From Oceaniovalibus sp. ACAM 378 (GTDB lineage: Bacteria > Pseudomonadota > Alphaproteobacteria > Rhodobacterales > Rhodobacteraceae): 64,000 nucleotides of DNA. The stretch lies in the NCBI RefSeq assembly GCF_008085915.1, contig NZ_VSJK01000004.1:186001-250000 (forward strand), given 5' to 3'. Below, piece after piece: positions 1-7,685 of the stretch (its first letter is position 1; the number at the start of each line of letters is the position of its first letter). The notes under the pieces are model-generated. The model did no database searches. It was not told where the DNA came from and was given only the letters and a program-made list of their open reading frames with translations. The translations under genes were made by a program, and so were the position numbers.

Positions 1-57
1 GTCATAGAAAGTCCAGTTGCGCCGCCGCCCCCGAAACTCCGCCGGAGAAGGCGTCAT
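1..57 (-). CDS. 5' end of an unidentified gene, cut by the window edge
   Basis: Reading the minus strand, an ATG at 57 opens a frame of 19 codons that runs off the left edge, beginning MTPSPAEFRGRRR and continuing NWTFYD. It starts 9 bases after the stop of the DUF2059-like gene on the same strand, so the two are probably co-transcribed. The Arg-rich start and following aromatic residues look like a real protein N-terminus, but the fragment is too short to assign to a family. Confidence 0.5.
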   Translation of the reverse strand, partial: MTPSPAEFRGRRRNWTFYD

Positions 58-66
58 CGCGCCCTG

Positions 67-891
67 CTACAGATCCTCGCCCAGAATGAACTGCGCAGCC
101 CCCTGCCCCAACCCGCGCGAGATGGTTTTATACATCTCGTCGAAGGCACCGAAAATTGCACGGTTCAGCGCGCGCCCGCCGTCGCTTGCCGAAATCGCCG
201 TGTATTCTTCGATCTCGGCATCGTCCAACGGCTGATAGGCCAGCGACAGATAGGACCAGACCCAATCGATGGTTTCGGCCCTGATATCGGCCTCCTGGCT
301 CCAGACATCGGTCAGGATCGATTCCTCGGTCACGTCGTTGCCGAAGGCCCCACCCTCCATCAAACCAAGGTAAAACGCATAGTTCGAATTCAGCGCTCCC
401 ACGACGTTCGAGTCGACCAGTTCGTTCGCCTCGATGAACCGGTCAAGCAGATCGAGCCGCGGCGCATCGTCATTGCGCATCTGTTTCACCCGGTCCTTCG
501 CCGCCTCTTCGATCGCATCGTCCATCATCGCACGACGGGCTTCCAGCTCCAGCCGAACGATCCGTTCGCCGTCCTGCGAGGTGAAAAATGCGATCAGCGG
601 TTCCAGCGCGACGCCCTGCATCTGCCGCTCGAATTCGGCCAGAACCAGATCGTCCATGGCTGCGGCGTCGTACAGCCTGTCGACAACCTGCGTCCAGGCC
701 GGTCCGCCGCGTCCGGGAAACAACTCGTCCCGCAGCTCGCTCCCATAGTCCCGCCCCTCGTCCTGCATGATTCCGATGACCTCGGACATTTCGAGCGCAT
801 CATAGAGAAGACGAACATCCCCACGCGTATCGGCCGCAGCGGGGATGGCTGCGGATGCAGCGACGGCAAAGGCAAGAAAGAAGCGGCGCAA
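67..891 (-). CDS. exported DUF2059-like protein
   Basis: Encodes 274 residues starting with a clear Sec signal peptide (MRRFFLAF, then an Ala-rich core ending near AAA-D). The mature part is mostly helical and rich in acidic residues, and its organisation resembles the DUF2059 proteins of Rhodobacteraceae, whose function is unknown. The frame is open up to an ATG at 951. However, a perfect Shine-Dalgarno (GGAGG, on the minus strand at about 894-900) sits just ahead of a TTG at 891, and the signal peptide begins exactly there, so TTG is the preferred start. Expected in the periplasm. No catalytic motif is visible. Confidence 0.75.
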   Translation of the reverse strand: MRRFFLAFAVAASAAIPAAADTRGDVRLLYDALEMSEVIGIMQDEGRDYGSELRDELFPGRGGPAWTQVVDRLYDAAAMDDLVLAEFERQMQGVALEPLIAFFTSQDGERIVRLELEARRAMMDDAIEEAAKDRVKQMRNDDAPRLDLLDRFIEANELVDSNVVGALNSNYAFYLGLMEGGAFGNDVTEESILTDVWSQEADIRAETIDWVWSYLSLAYQPLDDAEIEEYTAISASDGGRALNRAIFGAFDEMYKTISRGLGQGAAQFILGEDL

Positions 892-1078
892 GGAGACCTC
901 CGGTCGGTAGGAACATACGCCGCGTGCGGACAGTTGTCGGGCGCAGTGCAAACCTATGGCGCAGCTGCTGTGCTGCCAAGGGTCGCGATGTCACGTTCAT
1001 GCAATTATCCCGCAAAATCGCATGACAAACCGGTTGCAGACGGCGGCGAGCCGGATTAGAGCATCGAACGTCGATCGC

Positions 1079-1168
1079 GGAGAGATGCCGGAGTGGTCGA
1101 ACGGGGCGGTCTCGAAAACCGTTGAGCGTGCAAGCGTTCCCAGGGTTCGAATCCCTGTCTCTCCGCCA
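1079..1168 (+). tRNA. tRNA-Ser (anticodon CGA)
   Basis: A 90-nt cloverleaf can be drawn. The acceptor stem GGAGAGA pairs with TCTCTCC (1158-1164), followed by discriminator G and an encoded CCA. The anticodon loop CTCGAAA gives anticodon CGA, reading UCG serine codons. A long variable arm typical of class II tRNAs (around GAGCG/GCGTTC) precedes a T arm with CAGGG-TTCGAAT-CCCTG. It is a stand-alone gene. A weak promoter may lie near 1034-1062 (TTGCAG, then TTAGAG 17 bases later). Confidence 0.97.
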
Positions 1169-1975
1169 CTATCCCCCAGAAATTACTTGAAAAACTCCGC
1201 TATTTGGGGGAGCGCAGCGCCGCAATAGCTTCAAGGGCTCGGGTCAAACCTGTCATTCTATGGCACCGTTTTAGAGTTTGGGGGGTACCGACTATGCCCC
1301 TTCATGCCGCGCACCATGCCTCTTGCCCTTGCCGTCGGCAGAAAATAAGGACCCTACGTGAGCAGGGTCCCTTCGTTCGTTCCATTCGTGGTTGTGTCAC
1401 CGAAAGTTGTTGTCGCCGTCCGATTTTTCGTCGGAGAGATATTTGAGGTCTTGTTGCGCAAAGGCTGCTTGGGATTCACTGCATGAATCCAGTGTGGTAG
1501 TTTGGCGGGATGAGCATTCCCGCAAAAACGAAAGCGGAAATGCGAATACCATCCGATTTGCGCAAGAGGGCCGTAGGGGGAATATAACCTTCGCTTTAAT
1601 CAAAAGTTTTACGCGTCCTTCGATTTGATCGACGCTGCCGAACCGCACCGAGTGGACCAGGACAAGGGAATCCCGAATTACAACCCATGGTTGTGACGTC
1701 TGGCATGCTGAATACCGTCCACCGTTTCATTTCGACCGCTTTGATACCGACCTTTCCGATAAATCCACCTGCGCGACACGCCGGATCGGGCGCGATCACA
1801 CTGTATCCTGCGGCTGGATCGCTGCACGGCTGACATCTGGGGCAATTGCGGTACGGCGAGACTGACAGCGGATTTTTGCTGACGGAGCGAAAATATAAGA
1901 TTACCCTCAGAGACATTATATTTGAAGAATCGTTTAAAACTCGAAGTTTTGTTTATTGAATCTGGCGGTGTAGCT
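1169..1975. other. non-coding stretch after tRNA-Ser, with an IS remnant and hairpins
   Basis: No convincing gene over about 800 bases. It contains an inverted repeat just after the tRNA (TCCCCCA at 1172-1178 with TGGGGGA at 1205-1211), a hairpin GGACCCT/AGGGTCC at 1349-1370, and the probable insertion-sequence end at 1445-1533. The last 300 bases should carry the promoter of the type I secretion operon. Short open frames here lack ribosome binding sites and recognisable protein features. Confidence 0.6.
1445..1533 (+). mobile_element. probable truncated left end of an IS5-type insertion sequence
   Basis: The stretch begins GAGGTCTTGTTGCGCAAAG, holds a dyad GGATTCA-N5-TGAATCC (1472-1490), and then GCGGG and an ATG at 1510 opening with the codons MSIPAKTK. 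From recollection, this combination resembles the 5' end of IS5-family elements whose transposases begin MSIPA or MSKPA; no search was made. After about eight codons the similarity stops and the frame ends within 26 codons, so only a fragment remains. No right end or target duplication is visible. It lies about 280 bases downstream of a tRNA gene. Confidence 0.45.
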
Positions 1976-3718
1976 ATGTCTGACACTAAGATCCTGGGGC
2001 TTTCCGAGTTACGCGCGGCCCGCAGAGAGATGCGTTCACTATTCTGGGCCGCAGGCTTTTTCAGCATATTTGTCAATCTTCTCATGCTGACAGGACCGCT
2101 GTTCATGCTGCAGACCTATGATCGGGTGCTTGGGGCGCGATCCGAATCAACGCTTGTTGCGTTGTTTGCCGTCGTCGCCTTTCTTTATCTCATCATGGGC
2201 ATTGTAGACTGGGCCCGGGGGCGGCTGCTGACGCGGATGGGGGCCGGATTTCAGGCCCGGTTGGAACGTCGCGTGTTCGAGGCAATGATCAAGAAGGCTT
2301 CGACCGATCCACAACCCGACGACAACTCGACCATGGGCCACCAGTTGCGCGATTTGGACGCGCTCCAGCGGTTCTATGCCTCTTCTGTGTTTTCGGCGCT
2401 GTTCGATGCCCCCTGGGCGCCAATCTTCCTGTTCGGGATGATCCTGTTTCACCCTTGGCTGGGCGGATTGGCCATCTTTGGCGGCGGCGTGCTGATCCTC
2501 TCGGCGGTCCTCAATCAGGTGTTCACCAAGACCTCTTCGGTCAAGGCGGCGACTGCGGGCTATAAGTCCGAACGCTATTCAGACCAGCTCCAGAACGAGG
2601 CTGAAACGATCCGCAGCCTGGGAATGCAGACGCACGCCTTCGAGAAATGGTCGAAGACACGGCAAAGCGCGGCCCATCAATCGACGCGCGCCGCCGATAT
2701 GGGGGGCAGCTTTTCCGCCGTCTCCAAGACCTTCCGGCAGTTTCTGCAATCCGCCATGCTGGGCCTTGGCGCCTATCTGGTTTTGCGCGGCGAATTGACG
2801 CCGGGCGTCATGATCGCCGCCTCTATTCTGTTGTCGCGCGCCTTGGCCCCTGTCGAAATGGTGGTCAACCAATGGACCACTGTGCAGCGGGCCAAGCGGG
2901 GATGGGACGATCTGGTCACCCTGCTGTCCGAGGTGCGCGAAGACCCCAAGCCACTCGAATTGCCGCGTCCACAGGCAAGGCTGGAAGTCCAGCAGATCAC
3001 GGTCATTCCGCCCAAGGGCACACAGGCAACCCTGCGGTTGGTGAGTTTTTCAATCCTCCCCGGCGAGGCCGTGGGCGTGATCGGGCCGAGCGGTTCGGGC
3101 AAATCGACTTTGGCCCGCAGCCTGACCGGCATCTGGCCGCTGGCGGGTGGCAAGATCCGTCTGAACGGCGCACAACTGGATCAGTATCATCCTGAAAAGC
3201 TGGCGGGATATATCGGCTATTTGCCCCAGCGCGTCAGTCTGTTTGAGGGCACCATCGCCGAGAATATCGCACGCCTGTCGGGCGAGTTCGAGTCCGCCCG
3301 TGTTGTTGAGGCGGCGCAGCGGGCGGCAGCCCATGAAATGATCATGCGGTTGCCCCGTGGGTATAACACCCCGGTGCATACCATCGGCACCCAACTGTCG
3401 GGCGGGCAAATTCAGCGGATCGGACTGGCGCGCGCCCTCTACGGCGATCCCGTCCTGTTGGTGCTGGACGAGCCAAATTCCAGTCTGGACAACGAAGGAA
3501 CCATCGCGCTGAACCACGCCGTCACCGCGATGAAGGAGGCGGGCAATGCCGTGCTGATCATGGCGCACCGTCCCGCGGCGATCAAGGAATGCGACAAGCT
3601 GCTGGTGCTTGAGGACGGTATGCGCAAGGCATGGGGACCGCGCGATCAGGTCATGTCGGAAATGTTGTCCAATGTGCAGGTGATCCGCAAAACGAAGTCC
3701 ATAGGGGGGGTCGCCTGA
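1976..3718 (+). CDS. type I secretion ABC transporter/permease (PrtD-like)
   Basis: Encodes 580 residues. The N-terminal half is a membrane domain (about residues 25-300, five to six hydrophobic segments) and the C-terminal half an ABC ATPase. Catalytic motifs are all canonical: Walker A GPSGSGKS with Lys376, Q-loop GYLPQ, signature LSGGQ, Walker B VLLVLDEP, H-loop MAHRP. The length fits the PrtD/LapB-like inner-membrane component that energises one-step export of RTX proteins. The frame extends upstream to a TTG at 1922, but ATG 1976 preceded by GGCGGTG is the better start. The stop overlaps the ATG of the membrane fusion gene (TGATG), so they are translationally coupled. The likely substrate is the RTX protein at 5383. 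Confidence 0.93.
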   Translation: MSDTKILGLSELRAARREMRSLFWAAGFFSIFVNLLMLTGPLFMLQTYDRVLGARSESTLVALFAVVAFLYLIMGIVDWARGRLLTRMGAGFQARLERRVFEAMIKKASTDPQPDDNSTMGHQLRDLDALQRFYASSVFSALFDAPWAPIFLFGMILFHPWLGGLAIFGGGVLILSAVLNQVFTKTSSVKAATAGYKSERYSDQLQNEAETIRSLGMQTHAFEKWSKTRQSAAHQSTRAADMGGSFSAVSKTFRQFLQSAMLGLGAYLVLRGELTPGVMIAASILLSRALAPVEMVVNQWTTVQRAKRGWDDLVTLLSEVREDPKPLELPRPQARLEVQQITVIPPKGTQATLRLVSFSILPGEAVGVIGPSGSGKSTLARSLTGIWPLAGGKIRLNGAQLDQYHPEKLAGYIGYLPQRVSLFEGTIAENIARLSGEFESARVVEAAQRAAAHEMIMRLPRGYNTPVHTIGTQLSGGQIQRIGLARALYGDPVLLVLDEPNSSLDNEGTIALNHAVTAMKEAGNAVLIMAHRPAAIKECDKLLVLEDGMRKAWGPRDQVMSEMLSNVQVIRKTKSIGGVA

Positions 3719-5034
3719 TGTCCTCTGACTACTCCCCCAAAGTTGCATCGTCGTTTATCCCGATGCTGGTCGGCTTCGGCACGATCATCCTGTTGCTGGG
3801 CGGTTTTTCCACCTGGGCCATGACAGCACAGATCGATGGCGCCGTGGTCGCACCGGGGCGGATCATTCTGGAACTCAACCGTCAGGCGATCCAACATCCG
3901 ATCGGCGGAGTGGTCGAAAAAATCTACGTGCAGGAAGGCGACACAGTCACTGAGAATCAACTGCTGGTGAAACTCGACCCGACCGTCACCCAATCGGAAC
4001 TGACCATTGTCGAGGGCGAACTTTTCGAACTGATGGCCCGGCGCGGTCGTCTGGAGGCCGAGCGCAGCGACGCCGAGACCATCACCTTCGACCCGGAGTT
4101 GCTGGCCCAGGCCGAACACCACCCCAATGTTGCTGTGCAGGTCGAGGGCCAGACACGGCTGTTCGAAGCGCGTCTTGAAAGCATAGAAAAAGAAATCAGC
4201 CAGCTGCACAATCAGGCGCAGCAGCTTCAGAACCAGATCGTCGGGATCGACGCTCAGGCTTCGGCCATGAAGCGGCAGGTCGAATTGATCGACATGGAAA
4301 CCGAGACTCAGGAGAGTCTGCTGGCAAAGGGGCTGGCCCAAAAATCCCGCCTCATCGCATTGCAACGCGAAAGCGCACGGCTGGACGGCTCCATGGGAGA
4401 GTTGTCCGCGCGTCGTGCCCAGGTTGAAGAACGTGTTTCCGAGCTGACAATTCAGGAGTTGCGTCTGTTCACCAAGCGTCGCGAAGACGCCATCTCCATC
4501 CTGCGCGATCTCCAGTTCAGCGAAATGGAAGCCGCCGAACGCCGCCGCAATCTCTTGATTCAGCTTGACCGGATGGACATCCGCGCGCCGGTATCCGGGG
4601 TCCTCTATGATCTGCAGTTGTTCGGCCCGCGTTCCGTGATCCGCCCGGCCGACGCGCTGATGTATATCGTGCCACAGGACCGCGCACTTTTGATCGAGGC
4701 GCAGGTCGAACCGATAAACGTGGGTGATATATTTGTGGGTCAGGAAGTTGTCCTGCGGTTCAGCGCCTTCGACATGCGCGACACACCCGATCTTTTCGGC
4801 AAGGTGCAGCGGGTTTCGCCTGACGCCTTCGTCGACGCAAGCTCGGGGCGGTCGTATTACCGTGCGGAAATCATGCTGCCCGCATCCGAGATCGACAAGC
4901 TGGCCAAAGGTCAGATTCTCATTCCCGGCATGCCTGCCGATACATTTCTCAAGACGGGTAAACATACGCCGATGGCCTATTTGACCCAACCGCTGACCCG
5001 GTATTTCAGAACCGCAATGCGCGACGACGGCTGA
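3718..5034 (+). CDS. HlyD-family type I secretion membrane fusion protein
   Basis: Encodes 438 residues: a short cytoplasmic N-terminus, one membrane segment (about residues 17-37), a biotinyl-lipoyl half (GGVVEKIYVQEGDTV), a long alpha-helical coiled-coil hairpin rich in Gln and Glu (about 95-290), the second lipoyl half ([14 protein letters not shown]) and a beta-barrel end. This is the HlyD/PrtE layout that links the ABC transporter to an outer-membrane TolC-like channel; no TolC gene is present in the window. It overlaps the transporter gene by one base. It forms an operon with the transporter, with the exported substrate gene 348 bases downstream. Confidence 0.93.
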   Translation: MSSDYSPKVASSFIPMLVGFGTIILLLGGFSTWAMTAQIDGAVVAPGRIILELNRQAIQHPIGGVVEKIYVQEGDTVTENQLLVKLDPTVTQSELTIVEGELFELMARRGRLEAERSDAETITFDPELLAQAEHHPNVAVQVEGQTRLFEARLESIEKEISQLHNQAQQLQNQIVGIDAQASAMKRQVELIDMETETQESLLAKGLAQKSRLIALQRESARLDGSMGELSARRAQVEERVSELTIQELRLFTKRREDAISILRDLQFSEMEAAERRRNLLIQLDRMDIRAPVSGVLYDLQLFGPRSVIRPADALMYIVPQDRALLIEAQVEPINVGDIFVGQEVVLRFSAFDMRDTPDLFGKVQRVSPDAFVDASSGRSYYRAEIMLPASEIDKLAKGQILIPGMPADTFLKTGKHTPMAYLTQPLTRYFRTAMRDDG

Positions 5035-5382
5035 GGCCGCCGCAACTGCCAATCCCGGCGAAAACCGACTTCACTTTTGATTGCTGTGCGTCTTCCGATC
5101 CAGGGCCATCTTTGGTCTTGATCGGACGTGCCCGCGATCTATCGGCTATATTTCGCACGTTTAAGGCGACCGAGCCAATGCCAGATCAAACTGCGGCGGT
5201 AACATCAAAGAATCGCGAGATTTAAGCCGTCCTACCCCCAAATGAGGGTATTTTTAAGAGAAGTTAACGGCTGAAGTAGACACGCGGGGTGCATTCTCAC
5301 CTTGCATTTGTCGCAAAGCCGCCATGCCAAATTTCAAGGGCAAGCGGACTGATTAAACAAAGTTTATGAGGGGTATTTAGAA
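5035..5382. other. leader region of the RTX gene
   Basis: There are 348 bases without a gene. It holds a dyad TCCGATC (5094-5100) / GATCGGA (5120-5126), which may be a weak terminator for the upstream operon, a paired TTAA element at 5254-5268, and a small dyad TAAAC-AAA-GTTTA just before the RTX ribosome binding site GAGGGG (about 5368-5373). The layout suggests the RTX gene has its own promoter. Confidence 0.5.
5254..5268 (+). promoter_or_regulatory. candidate CtrA-like box upstream of the RTX gene
   Basis: TTAA, six bases, then TTAAC. The alphaproteobacterial response regulator CtrA binds paired TTAA elements usually spaced by seven bases, so the spacing is one base short. It lies about 115 bases upstream of the RTX start codon. 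CtrA control of motility and secretion genes is known in roseobacters. This is a single-site match by eye and could be chance. Confidence 0.25.
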
Positions 5383-7464
5383 ATGGGTAGCATGAAAACC
5401 AGAGCCGAAGCATGGGCGTTGATTGGTGGCGCACCTTGGCTTGGCGGAACACCCAATTCCGATAACGGGGATTTCAAAGATATCCCCGGAGTCAACAGAG
5501 GCCAAGGGCTTGGCGGCGACGATCACATTGCGGGCAACGCGAACGACAACGCGATCGAAGGCAACAACGGCGACGACTTCCTGCGTGGCGATGCCGGCAA
5601 CGATTATCTCTTCGGCGGCAACGGCAATGACGCGCTGCTGGGCGATGAATTGAGCGGCCCACAGGGAAATGACGAACTGTCCGGCGACGATGGCGACGAT
5701 GTAATGGCTGGCGGCGGCGGCGATGACAAGCTGGACGGCGGCAATGGCGACGACGTCATGATCGGCGGATCCGGCAATGACTGGATGAACGGCGGCACCG
5801 GCAATGACGCGATGCTCGGCGGATCCGGCAACGACACGATGGAAGGCGGCGCGGGCGACGATTGCATGGCGGGCCAAAGTGGTGACGACAGCATGGACGG
5901 CGGCGCTGGCAACGACAGGATGTCGGGTGGCACTGGTAACGACACCATGTACGGCGGAGCGGGGGATGACGTGCTCGCGGGCAATGCCGGTGACGACTAT
6001 ATCAACGGCGGGACCGGCAACGATCTGGCCTTTGGCGGGTCGGGCGAAGACACTCTGCGTGGCTATGACGGCAACGATACCCTGCTTGGCGGAGACGGCG
6101 ATGATGCCTTGCTCGGCCAGCGTGGCGAAGACGTTCTGATTGGCGGCTGGGGCAACGACAACCTTCAGGGTGGCGGCGACGACGACTACCTGTTCGGCGG
6201 CGCCGGCAATGACGTCATGGAAGGCAACGACAACGCCGACTGCCTCTCCGGCGGCGACGGCAATGATCTGATCTATGGCGACAACGCGGACCGCTCACCG
6301 GCCCTCGGAGAAGCCAGTGATTCGATCTCCGGCGGCAACGGTGACGACACGATCTATGGCGGCGAAGATGACGACGTGGTTACCGGCGATGCAGGTAACG
6401 ACAAGATTCACGGCGACGATGGCAACGATACCCTTGCCGGCAATGACGGCAATGACATCGTCAAAGGCGGAAGGGGTGACGACGACATTCACGGCAACGA
6501 CGGCAACGACCGCCTTTGGGGCAACTCCGGCAATGACGTGATCCAGGGCGACGCCGGCAACGACAAGATCCGCGGCGGCAACGGCGACGATTATCTTGAC
6601 GGCGGCGACGGCAAAGACCGGCTCTGGGGCAACAACGGTGCCGACACGCTCGATGGCGGTGACGGCAACGACATTCTCGATGGCGGAAAGGGTGACGACT
6701 TTCTCTATGGCAATGATGGGAACGATGTCCTTCACGGCGACAGGGGCCAGGCTGGCGGTGGAAGTGACACTCTGCTCGGCGGCGAAGGCAACGACATGCT
6801 CTATGGCGGCAAGGATGGCGATTGCCTGATTGCCGACGAGGGCAATGACACGCTGACTGGCGGGGCCGATGGTGACGATTTCGTCTTCGGTCATGGCGTC
6901 GATGCCAATGGCGACGGCGATTGCGACGATGAAGGCGACTATGCCAACACCAATATCGGCAGCAACGTCATCACCGACTTTGATGGCGATCAGGAAGACC
7001 GGATCGTCTTCCACACCGACTTCGAAGGCACGCTGTCTGCAACGATCGAAGGCGACGACGTCCGTGTCTCGTCTTCTCTGGGTGGTGACGTCCTGATCAA
7101 GGGGCTGGTGTCTGAACTTGAGGGCATCGATCCAACCGACCCCTTCTTCGATGAAACCAAACTGATCGATTATCTGACGAAGGAAGGGACTGACGGAGAC
7201 GGCAAGGGCATCATCTTCTTCGAAGACAAATGCGTCACCCTGCCTGACAACGAAGCTGATCAGGCCATGGTCTACTGTGATGAGCCCTATGTCTGGGTGA
7301 ATGACTGCCAGGTCGATCTGTCCGAAAGCCCGATCGGCGATACGTCCATCTCGACGACCGAACTGCAGATCGCTGATCTGTTCACTGAAAGAGACGCCAA
7401 CGTCTCGATCTCGGGCGGCGACCTGTATATCAACCTGCTGTCAGAAGGCATTGACCTAGCCTGA
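5383..7464 (+). CDS. RTX (hemolysin-type) calcium-binding repeat protein, predicted type I secretion substrate
   Basis: Encodes 693 residues with no N-terminal signal peptide. Residues about 43-500 are a near-continuous run of GGxGxDxx(hydrophobic)x nonapeptide repeats (GGSGNDWMN, GGTGNDAML, GGAGDDVLA and others) that fold into a calcium beta-roll. The C-terminal 190 residues are acidic, non-repetitive and end in the hydrophobic tail YINLLSEGIDLA, as expected for an uncleaved type I secretion signal. No enzymatic domain is visible, so a structural matrix or adhesin role is most likely. The transporter and fusion genes lie directly upstream. Seven cysteines are present, unusual for RTX proteins. 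GAGGGG precedes the ATG, and a strong terminator follows. Confidence 0.93.
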   Translation: MGSMKTRAEAWALIGGAPWLGGTPNSDNGDFKDIPGVNRGQGLGGDDHIAGNANDNAIEGNNGDDFLRGDAGNDYLFGGNGNDALLGDELSGPQGNDELSGDDGDDVMAGGGGDDKLDGGNGDDVMIGGSGNDWMNGGTGNDAMLGGSGNDTMEGGAGDDCMAGQSGDDSMDGGAGNDRMSGGTGNDTMYGGAGDDVLAGNAGDDYINGGTGNDLAFGGSGEDTLRGYDGNDTLLGGDGDDALLGQRGEDVLIGGWGNDNLQGGGDDDYLFGGAGNDVMEGNDNADCLSGGDGNDLIYGDNADRSPALGEASDSISGGNGDDTIYGGEDDDVVTGDAGNDKIHGDDGNDTLAGNDGNDIVKGGRGDDDIHGNDGNDRLWGNSGNDVIQGDAGNDKIRGGNGDDYLDGGDGKDRLWGNNGADTLDGGDGNDILDGGKGDDFLYGNDGNDVLHGDRGQAGGGSDTLLGGEGNDMLYGGKDGDCLIADEGNDTLTGGADGDDFVFGHGVDANGDGDCDDEGDYANTNIGSNVITDFDGDQEDRIVFHTDFEGTLSATIEGDDVRVSSSLGGDVLIKGLVSELEGIDPTDPFFDETKLIDYLTKEGTDGDGKGIIFFEDKCVTLPDNEADQAMVYCDEPYVWVNDCQVDLSESPIGDTSISTTELQIADLFTERDANVSISGGDLYINLLSEGIDLA
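5509..6884 (+). repeat. RTX nonapeptide repeat block (in-gene DNA repeat)
   Basis: An imperfect 27-base periodicity built from GGCGGC, AACGGC or GCCGGC and AATGAC or GACGAC units encodes the glycine/aspartate beta-roll of the RTX protein. A few units are broken (around residues 88-95 and 305-315), splitting the block into several beta-rolls. Confidence 0.9.
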
Positions 7465-7491
7465 CCGTATTCTTGATCACTGGTGAAACGG

Positions 7492-7523
7492 ACAAGCGCC
7501 CCCGCAACGGGGCGCTTGTTTTA
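7492..7523 (+). terminator. rho-independent terminator of the RTX gene
   Basis: A perfect 11-bp stem: ACAAGCGCCCC (7492-7502) pairs with GGGGCGCTTGT (7509-7519) across a six-base loop, followed by TTTTA. It starts 28 bases after the RTX stop codon. Confidence 0.9.
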
Positions 7524-7570
7524 TCTGACAACGACACGCTTGACGGTACGACATTCACGCTCAGTCAGAT

Positions 7571-7600
7571 GGCACCGCCCCTGAAAACGGGGGCGGTGCC
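7571..7600. terminator. second hairpin between convergent genes
   Basis: A perfect 11-bp stem GGCACCGCCCC (7571-7581) / GGGGCGGTGCC (7590-7600) with an eight-base loop and no T-run on either side. It lies between the RTX gene and the convergent LuxR-type gene and may act as a back-up or bidirectional terminator. Confidence 0.5.
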
Positions 7601-7685
7601 ATGCTTTCAGAACCGGTCACGCAAGTGCCAGCCTGAAACCATATGGAAATCTAGTGATTGTCTTTTCAGCCAGGTTTTTATGAAA

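Noticed and set aside
1079-1168. tRNA-Ser as an attachment site of an integrated element
   Set aside because: No copy of the tRNA 3' end is visible elsewhere in the window and no integrase gene is present.
3646-5052. 468-codon antisense frame opposite the HlyD gene
   Set aside because: Shadow frame of a coiled-coil gene rich in Gln and Glu codons; no start signals.
5509-6884. Possible CRISPR array
   Set aside because: The periodicity is 27 bases and encodes RTX nonapeptides in one open frame; there are no conserved repeats with unique spacers.
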